Positions 1 through 7,239 of a stretch of DNA of 44,952 bases are shown piece after piece. The notes under the pieces are model-generated. The model did not search any database, was not told where the DNA came from, and worked only from the letters and a program-made list of their open reading frames with translations. Position 1 is the first letter of the stretch; each line of letters opens with the position of its first letter. The DNA is from Planctomycetota bacterium (GTDB lineage: Bacteria > Planctomycetota > Uabimicrobiia > Uabimicrobiales > JABWCH01): NCBI GenBank assembly GCA_020057085.1, contig JAGVGO010000112.1, forward strand, positions 1 to 44,952, read 5' to 3'. The translations under genes were made by a program, and so were the position numbers.

Positions 1-99
1 ACCCGCAAGCAGCTAAAGCTGTTTGCGACCTCTCCCGCCAGGGGAGAGGTTATACTCTACCCATAATTTTTCTATCCCCCCGAAGTGTTAGATACGCCC
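1..99. mobile_element. MITE-like element, copy 1 (partial, runs off window start)
   Basis: Positions 50-99 are identical to 16167-16216; contains hairpins CGCAAGCAGCTAAAGCTGTTTGCG (4-27) and CCTCTCCCGCCAGGGGAGAGG (29-49). Confidence 0.75.
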
Positions 100-151
100 A
101 TGCCAAACAAAACATAATTAGACATTCCAGAAGCGTTCTAAGTCATAGAGC

Positions 152-613
152 TTATTTACCCGCTAAAAATTCGCCTGGCTGCAACATCAGAGATGGCTGC
201 ATGTAATGTTCCGGCACCAGATGCCACATGGTGTCGTTGTCGTTACCGGTGATTTTTTGCGAAGTCAGATGTTGCGATGTCAGCCACCACCTGGTTGTGC
301 CACTTTGCGTTTCCGGCACTAGCGAGAAGAGATACTCAGTCGCTCCTGCTCTGGCTACGGGCAAGGTGCACATGCCGCCTAGAACGGCTTCGCGCGCAAG
401 GCCGTGCGCCATATTCCATGCCGCCCCTTTGCCCGACGACGGCCTGAATGACAGTTGCTCGCCGTCGTGGGGAAAAGCATTGACATACGGAATGCCGGGT
501 GTCCTATCTGTAGCTAACGGCTGCCGTTTAGCGGGAATTGCCGAGAGTGCCCACTCTTGGCAGCCACAGACGAAGAACATACACAACAACAGAATGTCTA
601 CACGCGACCACAT
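152..613 (-). CDS. Hypothetical lipoprotein
   Basis: N-terminal hydrophobic segment followed by a Cys (ILLLCMFFVCGC), lipobox-like; overlaps the 3' end of the upstream pepP-like gene by 16 bp on the same strand, suggesting translational coupling. Confidence 0.6.
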   Translation of the reverse strand: MWSRVDILLLCMFFVCGCQEWALSAIPAKRQPLATDRTPGIPYVNAFPHDGEQLSFRPSSGKGAAWNMAHGLAREAVLGGMCTLPVARAGATEYLFSLVPETQSGTTRWWLTSQHLTSQKITGNDNDTMWHLVPEHYMQPSLMLQPGEFLAGK

Positions 614-1893
614 GCCAGAAGCTCTTCAAGAGCCTCCACTTCTTTTGGAATTTTGTCGGTGAGTACTTCACAGCCCTCGGCCGTCACCAGAATGTCATCT
701 TCAATGCGCACGCCGATCCACGCAAATTGTGGCGGCACACCCTCAGTTCCCGGCCGGATATAGAGACCAGGTTCTACCGTCACCACCATGCCGGGTTCGA
801 ACCGCCGGGTGTTGCCTTGCAGGAAAAAACCGCCCAAATCGTGGACATCAATGCCTAAAAAATGGCCGGTTTTGTGCATGTAAAATTTTTCGTAAGCTTT
901 CTGTTCGATCAGCTCGTCCACTTTGCCCTGCAGCAGCCCCAACTCAACCAACGATGTTGTCAATAAGAAGATAGCCTGGTGATGGAATGCCTGCACTTCA
1001 ACGCCAGGCTTGATTTGTGCGATAACCGCCTTCTGGGCAGCCAACACCGCCTGATAGACCGCTTTCTGAGGTGGCGTGAATTTGCCCGACAATGGCCAGG
1101 TGCGGGTGACATCGGCGCAGTAGTTGTGGTACTTGGCGCCGACATCGAGCAGTAACAGGTCCCCCTGTGCCATGCGGCGATTGTTGTGTTTGTAATGTAG
1201 CACTGTGGCATTGGCGCCGGAGGCAACAATGGGCGGGAAACTTGATCCGAGGCAACCGGCGCGTCGAAACACATAAGAAACAAGGGCTTCAATCTCGTAT
1301 TCATACACCCCTGGCTTGGCCTCGCGCATCGCCCGTGCATACGCCTCGGCTGTAATATCCACAGCCTGACGGATGGCGGCGATTTCCTCTTTCTCCTTGT
1401 GGACGCGCAGTTTTTCCATGACGAGCCCTAACTCGCCGATAGTGGCTGGCGCTATCGTCGGCATGTACTTTTGCTTGAGCAACGAGTCGCGGCTTTGCAA
1501 TACCAGACGATCCAGGTTCTGATCGATGTTTAAGGTGTAATAGAGCGTTTCGGCACCTGTGAAATATTCGGCAAGTTGTTGTGTCAGTTTGTCGAGAGGA
1601 AAGACACGGTCGGCACCACTTGCCTCTTTGACCTCTTTGATCGTCATGCGGGCACCTTCCCATATCTTTTGCTTTTCGTCGCTTTCTTTCCAGAACAATA
1701 TGTATTGCGGTTTTTTCCTTGCCGTACTCAAGAGCGCCACGCAATCGAATTCTTCGAGTCCTGTCAGATAGATAAAATCACTGTTGGGATAGAGTCTGTT
1801 TTCTGCTGCGCTGCCGGCAGGTATGATAGCCACACCGTGCGGAATCTCGCAGAAAAACTGCTTGCGTCTGTTTTTGAACTGTGTAGTTTGCAT
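598..1893 (-). CDS. pepP: Xaa-Pro aminopeptidase-like, M24 metallopeptidase
   Basis: M24 motifs in the translation (LLLDVGAKYHNYCADVTRTWPLSGKF, HKTGHFLGIDVHD, VVTVEPGLYI, RIEDDILVT). ORF track starts at 1992 but MQTTQFKNRRKQFF at 1893 is the more likely start because the upstream gene ends at 1961. Confidence 0.9.
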   Translation of the reverse strand: MQTTQFKNRRKQFFCEIPHGVAIIPAGSAAENRLYPNSDFIYLTGLEEFDCVALLSTARKKPQYILFWKESDEKQKIWEGARMTIKEVKEASGADRVFPLDKLTQQLAEYFTGAETLYYTLNIDQNLDRLVLQSRDSLLKQKYMPTIAPATIGELGLVMEKLRVHKEKEEIAAIRQAVDITAEAYARAMREAKPGVYEYEIEALVSYVFRRAGCLGSSFPPIVASGANATVLHYKHNNRRMAQGDLLLLDVGAKYHNYCADVTRTWPLSGKFTPPQKAVYQAVLAAQKAVIAQIKPGVEVQAFHHQAIFLLTTSLVELGLLQGKVDELIEQKAYEKFYMHKTGHFLGIDVHDLGGFFLQGNTRRFEPGMVVTVEPGLYIRPGTEGVPPQFAWIGVRIEDDILVTAEGCEVLTDKIPKEVEALEELLACGRV

Positions 1894-1960
1894 ATATTTT
1901 CCATAACAAAAACACCACAGCACCACGGGCATTATGTGGTCACTGTGGTAAAACGACCGG

Positions 1961-3982
1961 CTATAATTTTTGCGTCTTTTCCTGTACCGCATACAGTTTG
2001 CCGATCAGTTCACGTAATTGTATTTTTGCGACTTCACTTAGATTGATAAACTGTACGCCGACACGAAACAACGCCTGCGCCGGAACAGGCAAACACCAAA
2101 CTGCCTTAGCGGGCAGCTCAACGCCGCTGTCGTTTTCACTGAATATTTTCACACGCATCGGTTCGCCGCGGCTCAAAGAAACGGCGCTGGTAAAACAGGC
2201 CCCTGCCTGACAGAGGTTATGAAGGGGATAATGGCGGCCGGCTATCTTACCGAGACTGCCTTTGGCAAAACACACTGCAAGGCTTGGTGTTTTGTACCGT
2301 TTGTCTTTACGTCGCTCCGGACCATCGTAGGCGACTTCCCGTTCGCCGCCTTTGACCGGCGCAGGTTCCCAATTGGAAACGCTGCCACGCGATTCGATAT
2401 GCACTGTCTCGAATTGTTTTTTGAGTATTTTATCGCTGAGGCGGTCTTTTTCCGAGGCTTCCTGAAGTTTCTTCATATCGACGCCGCCCTTCTTGGCTTG
2501 TTCGCGGTAGGCAGTCTTGCCGCTCACTTCCGGGCGGACGATCTCCAGCGGTAGCGCCCTGCCACGTCCGGAACGCTGGAAACTTTCCTCTAACTCCGGA
2601 CGAATGCGCAAAGTCACGCTGAGTCCGCGGCCCACCGCTTCGAGATAGGAAAGCATGAGCAGATTGACAGCCTGATCGCCAAGATCTTTCAAATGCGCAA
2701 TGTCAACCACCAATTGTTTGTGACCGGTGGCAAGCAGTTTTTTAAAGTGCTCTGAAAATTTTTCCATAAACAGTGTATTGTCTACATTGTAGAGTTCCAT
2801 GCGGCTGCCGACAATGAGAAATTTAGGCGTCGTATCTCGGTGTTTTTCTATTTCTTCCAAAACCGGCAGAAAGCTCGCCACTTGTTCTTTTTGTTCTTTC
2901 AGAATGCGGATACCAAGCCGCTTATTTTGTGCCATGGCCTCCCAATGTGCAATGATAACCCGTTTAATGACCTCTTCATCCAGATTTTCGTATTCACTCA
3001 AATCAATATACAACTGCTCACCACAGGGAAACAATTTTTCAAAATTTTCAGGAAATCCCTGGATAAATGTGTCATAGCTCATATTGCCCATACGCAAACA
3101 ATTGACTTCGATCTGCCATGGACTGCCGCTTTCTTGTTTTTCTGTCACCTCTGGTACCGGTGTTTTAACCTCTTTCTCTGGTATTTTGGCCGGAGTTTTG
3201 GCGGGCAAGACAGGCTTCACATCTTCATGAAAATCCAGGCTAAACGGCTGTGCCTGTAGTGCTGCCTCTTTTTTATCCGTTTCCACCTCTTTCGCTGCAG
3301 GCTGAACAGTAGTAGGCGCCGGTGTGGCCACTGTTTCGCTCACGGTTTGGACGTTGAGGATGACAGACTGCGGATCGCTTTGCAATACCTCTCGCATACT
3401 TTCCTGAATACGAATGCACAGAGAATTTCCCGAATTCAGCGTTTCGAGAAGCAACGTATGGATCACTGCAGGCACAAGTAAATATACATGTGTTAAATCT
3501 ACAACCACTTGCCGGTAGCCTTGACTCTGGATAGCGTTTACCGCCATCCCCAGGTAAGCGGGGATTTGCTCCATTTCTTCATCGCTGACGTGAATAATGT
3601 TTCCCTCAATGGTAAAACACGGCAAAACCGGCCTGGGTTTTTCTTCGGGTTGTGCCTGAGGCGAGGGGGTTTCGTCCTCCACCGTTTCGGCAATTTCCAT
3701 ATTGAAAAAAGCGGCATCGTCTGTGGGTTTAAGTACCGCATAATTTGCAGGCGTCAACATGATACTCACTTTGTAGCCATAAGATCGCAAAGATTTGGCG
3801 CCAAGAGCAAGGCTGGCTAAATAGTCTCTCGGCAGCGCAGGGGCGGCAGTCATATCAATGAAAATATTCTTTTTTTCCGCGCTGATTGCGTTACGGATGA
3901 TTTTCTGAAACTTGGCGATAGAATCTCGCTCTTTGTCAAAAAAGATTTCCAGCAAATCTCCCTGGTCTTTTTGTTTGGCCAT
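1961..3982 (-). CDS. Multi-module STAS-like protein with C-terminal PilZ-like domain
   Basis: C-terminus has RRKDKRYKTPSLAVCF..., typical of PilZ domains; four repeated segments of the form G.....VDL......V..L.......G..L.IRI resemble STAS folds. Confidence 0.65.
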   Translation of the reverse strand: MAKQKDQGDLLEIFFDKERDSIAKFQKIIRNAISAEKKNIFIDMTAAPALPRDYLASLALGAKSLRSYGYKVSIMLTPANYAVLKPTDDAAFFNMEIAETVEDETPSPQAQPEEKPRPVLPCFTIEGNIIHVSDEEMEQIPAYLGMAVNAIQSQGYRQVVVDLTHVYLLVPAVIHTLLLETLNSGNSLCIRIQESMREVLQSDPQSVILNVQTVSETVATPAPTTVQPAAKEVETDKKEAALQAQPFSLDFHEDVKPVLPAKTPAKIPEKEVKTPVPEVTEKQESGSPWQIEVNCLRMGNMSYDTFIQGFPENFEKLFPCGEQLYIDLSEYENLDEEVIKRVIIAHWEAMAQNKRLGIRILKEQKEQVASFLPVLEEIEKHRDTTPKFLIVGSRMELYNVDNTLFMEKFSEHFKKLLATGHKQLVVDIAHLKDLGDQAVNLLMLSYLEAVGRGLSVTLRIRPELEESFQRSGRGRALPLEIVRPEVSGKTAYREQAKKGGVDMKKLQEASEKDRLSDKILKKQFETVHIESRGSVSNWEPAPVKGGEREVAYDGPERRKDKRYKTPSLAVCFAKGSLGKIAGRHYPLHNLCQAGACFTSAVSLSRGEPMRVKIFSENDSGVELPAKAVWCLPVPAQALFRVGVQFINLSEVAKIQLRELIGKLYAVQEKTQKL

Positions 3983-4092
3983 CCTTGCACCTTTCTTACC
4001 TAAATTAAGAATTAAAAATTAGGAATTATTTGAGATTGCCACATCTCAATTTTGCTAACTTATTGCCATTATTGATGTTTTTGTAAAACGAA

Positions 4093-4120
4093 CTTAATTC
4101 TTAATTCTTAATTCTTAATT
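4093..4120. repeat. Heptanucleotide tandem repeat CTTAATT x4
   Basis: Four perfect CTTAATT units read directly; the last overlaps the TAA stop (4119-4121, minus strand) of the STAS gene; an inverted counterpart (aattaagaattaaaaattaggaatta) lies at about 4002-4027. Confidence 0.85.
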
Positions 4121-6491
4121 ATTTTTTCATCTGCTCCATGGTGAAAAATTTTTCGACGATTTCTGCCTCTTGAGGGCGATTGCGCAGGTAAAAGAAGACG
4201 CCCGTGCCGACGAACAACAGCATCAACACAAGCCCAACCAGCCACAGACCTATGGCGCCTTGCATCTGGCTGAACATGCTGCCCAACCCTTTCATATTCC
4301 ATTGCAAACCATCGAGAACGAGCGAGAGCACAGGGCTTAAGATAGCACCAGCGGCACCGATCTTGGCTATGGTCTGTTGTACGCTGCGCGTCGTAAGCAC
4401 AATTTTGTCAACGATTTTGCCCTGGTAAACAATGTCAACCCAGCCCGAGATATTACCTTCGATCACCGGTGTTACCCAGAACTCTGCTGTGGCCGTTTCC
4501 GGTGTCACATCAAGGGTGATACTCGACGGGCTTACCAGACACCCCGACAGACACGGAGCGATGGTGACATCTGTCTTCTCTCTGGCTACCTCGATCACTT
4601 TGCGGCCTTCGGTTTGGGCTACTTGTTCCAGTTTTACCTTTTTGATGCTCTCTTTGGACAACGCTACGGACAAAGGATAGGCTTTAAATGGGTTCATCTG
4701 GCTGTAATAACGCACCGTGCTCTTGCGTTTCAAAGTTTCCCCTGGAGTGGAAGCCGGCGTCGCCGGTGTCGTTGGTGTAGTAGCGGCAGATACAGCGGAT
4801 GGAACAGGGTAATGTACCAAGCCTGTTTTGCCTCTCTCGTGAGTAACCGGTTTGGAACTCTTGGGGGCATCTGTAATCGCCGCAGCGGAATCGCTGGTTT
4901 TGCGGTCGTCTTCCACTTTGTCTTTGGCCAAACCTGCCAAGTCTTCGTCTTCTTCGTCTTCTTTGTCTTTGGCCAAACCTGCCAAGTCTTCGTCTTCTTT
5001 CTTTTCCTCGTCGCCGGCTTCGGCAAGATCGCTTCCCATGTCTTTGATAGCGTCGATTTCATCTTGCTCCATAATATCCATTTTGTCCTCTGCTGCATCG
5101 AGCGACAATTCTTGAGGTTGGCTTGGCGTTTTATCGTCAAAAGAAAAAATATCCATTGCTTCACCGCCGGCGCCGGCAACAGATGTATCTTCACGGTTCG
5201 TGCCACTTGCGGGAGTACCGCCAGGAAGTTCAGATAACGGCGTTTCCATGATAGCATTGGTATCCGGCAATAATTCGCCGGCATTATCTTGGTCGTTTTC
5301 TTCCGTAATTTCTTCCATTTCTTCTTTGGCTGGTTCCTCCGTACATTCTGGTACTCCAGTGCCATCTTGCGCCAATGTATCGCCCACCGCGAGAGCATCC
5401 TGGAAAGTCATATCTATCTCGCCGCCAACTTCCTCGCCGTCTCCACCCGCCGATTTGTCTTCAATGCCTCCCATCAGTTCTTCGATCTCTTTTGGTGACA
5501 TGGGTTTGGCTGCAGGCAGTTGTCCTTTGTCGAAAGCCAAATCAATACCTCTGTCCAAACTTTCTCCTGATGCAGTCAGCGACGTATCTGGCATAGCGGT
5601 CAAATCAAAATCGCTGGCATTTTTGTCCGTTGCTATTTCTTGACCAAAATTAAGATCTATGCTGCTTTCTATGCTTGTTGCGGCTTTGTTGGCATTTTCC
5701 TGAGAACTCAGATCGAGTTCTTCAATGGCGCCTTCCTCTTCCGCCGCAGGACTAATCTTGGCAGCTTCCGGCTGGGGCGGTAGTTCGCGTTTCAAACTTC
5801 TTGTGGGCAAAGCTGCCGGGGCAGGGCTCGAAATTCTTGGCTGCGCTGATGCGATACCATCGTCGCTCAACTCTTCGGCATCTATGACGATACCCCCCAT
5901 ATCGTCATCGCTGGGAGCGGGTACCACCGGCTGCGGTTTGGGTTTACCTGCAGATACAAGGGGAGGTGGGGCAGAGACCGCCGTGTGCAGTCTCAATGGG
6001 GGCTGCGGGGCAGGAGGAGCTACAATCGCTTTACCTTTGCCTGTGGATGGTCCGGAAGAAATTGGCGATACTGTCGGACCAGCAGCAGACACCACTGGGG
6101 ATTCAGGAATCTCTGCTTTCGCCACTACCTTGGATGGCAATGAGTTGAGAGATTCCTGCATACTGTGATAGATGCTGAGGATTGAGGAAATACCTAGCAT
6201 GTCGAACAGATCCAAAACCTTCTTGGGTACCTGTACCAGTTTCATGTCACCATTTTTTTCCTGGTATTTATCGAGCACTTTTACCAGAATGCCCAGGCCA
6301 GTACTATTCATATAGCCGATTTCATGGAAATCCAGAATCAAATATTTAAAGCCTTTTTGTGCCAATGCCATCGTCTCTGCTTCAAATTTTTTAACGGTGG
6401 TTCCGTCTATCGAGCCTTTCATCTGGACGATAGCTACCGAAGAGCCATCCATCAGGTTTTCTATCTTAAACTTCAGTTCTAGGTTGCCCAT
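4119..6491 (-). CDS. STAS-domain (anti-sigma-factor antagonist-like) protein with long acidic/low-complexity linker, beta-sandwich-like region and C-terminal TM helix
   Basis: N-terminus VAIVQMKGSIDGTTVKKFEAE...YLILDFHEIGYMNSTGLGILVKVLDKY is a canonical STAS/SpoIIAA-type pattern; TM segment GLWLVGLVLMLLFVGTGVFFYL near the C-terminus. Confidence 0.8.
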   Translation of the reverse strand: MGNLELKFKIENLMDGSSVAIVQMKGSIDGTTVKKFEAETMALAQKGFKYLILDFHEIGYMNSTGLGILVKVLDKYQEKNGDMKLVQVPKKVLDLFDMLGISSILSIYHSMQESLNSLPSKVVAKAEIPESPVVSAAGPTVSPISSGPSTGKGKAIVAPPAPQPPLRLHTAVSAPPPLVSAGKPKPQPVVPAPSDDDMGGIVIDAEELSDDGIASAQPRISSPAPAALPTRSLKRELPPQPEAAKISPAAEEEGAIEELDLSSQENANKAATSIESSIDLNFGQEIATDKNASDFDLTAMPDTSLTASGESLDRGIDLAFDKGQLPAAKPMSPKEIEELMGGIEDKSAGGDGEEVGGEIDMTFQDALAVGDTLAQDGTGVPECTEEPAKEEMEEITEENDQDNAGELLPDTNAIMETPLSELPGGTPASGTNREDTSVAGAGGEAMDIFSFDDKTPSQPQELSLDAAEDKMDIMEQDEIDAIKDMGSDLAEAGDEEKKEDEDLAGLAKDKEDEEDEDLAGLAKDKVEDDRKTSDSAAAITDAPKSSKPVTHERGKTGLVHYPVPSAVSAATTPTTPATPASTPGETLKRKSTVRYYSQMNPFKAYPLSVALSKESIKKVKLEQVAQTEGRKVIEVAREKTDVTIAPCLSGCLVSPSSITLDVTPETATAEFWVTPVIEGNISGWVDIVYQGKIVDKIVLTTRSVQQTIAKIGAAGAILSPVLSLVLDGLQWNMKGLGSMFSQMQGAIGLWLVGLVLMLLFVGTGVFFYLRNRPQEAEIVEKFFTMEQMKK
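4916..4999. repeat. In-frame 45-bp tandem repeat (15 aa, EDEDLAGLAKDK-type) in the STAS gene
   Basis: ctttgtctttggccaaacctgccaagtcttcgtcttctt occurs at 4916 and again at 4961. Confidence 0.9.
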
Positions 6492-6529
6492 AAAAAGCCT
6501 TTCAAAAGGTCCCTGCCAACATCGTTCTT

Positions 6530-6565
6530 ATACTCTGTGTCACGGCTATACCGTGACACGGGTAT
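6530..6565. repeat. GTGTCACGGC hairpin repeat, copy a
   Basis: atactctgtgtcacggctataccgtgacacgggtat; inverted in flanking context relative to copies b and c. Confidence 0.85.
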
Positions 6566-6572
6566 TCGTCTT

Positions 6573-6600
6573 ATTATATCACATTTTAGTAAAAGGCAAA
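6573..6600 (-). promoter_or_regulatory. Candidate sigma70-type promoter for the STAS gene
   Basis: Minus strand reads TTTGCC-N16-TATAAT with TG extended -10 (AAATGTGATATAATA). Confidence 0.5.
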
Positions 6601-6615
6601 TATTTTTTGGCAGGC

Positions 6616-6694
6616 ATCTTGCACTCGTGTCACTGCTATGCCGTGACACAGAGTATCTTGTACTCGTGTCACGGCTAATGCCGTGACACAGAGT
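6616..6694. repeat. Tandem direct repeat of a hairpin unit (39 + 40 bp), copies b and c
   Basis: ATCTTG[C/T]ACTCGTGTCAC[T/G]GCTA(A)TGCCGTGACACAGAGT twice, then a partial third ATCTTGTGTCTC. Confidence 0.9.
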
Positions 6695-6704
6695 ATCTTG
6701 TGTC

Positions 6705-7211
6705 TCACAACTGGCGAAACGCCTCTTCACATGCCCAATAGTCAGCTTCGTCGTCCACAACCAACAACACTCTTTCTATGGGGCTCTCGGATTCCAGATG
6801 CCTCTTCACTTCGGCCAACATCAATTCGGCTGCACGGCGAATCGAGATACCCGAATTGCCGATCCCCATGAGTGGCATCGCCACCGATTTGAGCATTTTT
6901 GCCTTGGCCAGATTAAGAGCATTGCGAATAGCCAACATCATATCTTCTTCTTCTACCGTTTCCCCTATATTATGGGTGACTGTATGCAGTAAAAATTTGG
7001 CCGGTAATTTGCCCGCCGTAGTGGCTATCGCGCTGCCTTTTTGCTGGCTATCGAACTGATTGCACTCATCGCGAATATCTTGCTGGCCTTGTTCGATCAA
7101 TCTGGTGGTGATCTTGTCCTCCAGTTCCAGATCGGTATTGGCCTGGCAGATAATACCATCCACTCGGGCATTGCAAATATCGCCGAATACGATGTCAATA
7201 TTTGTCTTCAT
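6705..7211 (-). CDS. Macro-domain (ADP-ribose-binding) protein
   Basis: IDIVFGDICNARVDGIICQAN... and VAMPLMGIGNSGISIRRAAELMLAEV match the macro-domain pattern (GDI...VDaIV..AN; P.ig.G..G). Confidence 0.8.
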   Translation of the reverse strand: MKTNIDIVFGDICNARVDGIICQANTDLELEDKITTRLIEQGQQDIRDECNQFDSQQKGSAIATTAGKLPAKFLLHTVTHNIGETVEEEDMMLAIRNALNLAKAKMLKSVAMPLMGIGNSGISIRRAAELMLAEVKRHLESESPIERVLLVVDDEADYWACEEAFRQL

Positions 7212-7239
7212 GTCTTGTAATCTACCCTGGTAAAGAAGT

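Noticed and set aside
785-805. tRNA T-loop-like string gggttcgaaccgccggg
   Set aside because: Lies inside the pepP-like CDS and no cloverleaf could be built around it.
4377-5237. 286-aa plus-strand ORF opposite the STAS gene
   Set aside because: Low-complexity translation mirrors the acidic repeat linker on the opposite strand; shadow ORF.
4730-5398. 222-aa minus-strand ORF in an alternative frame of the STAS gene
   Set aside because: Lys/Arg/Trp-rich frame-shifted reading of the acidic linker; no start context and fully inside a better-supported CDS.
6616-6706. Possible CRISPR-like array
   Set aside because: Only two and a bit adjacent units with no unique spacers, each a hairpin; no cas genes in the window.
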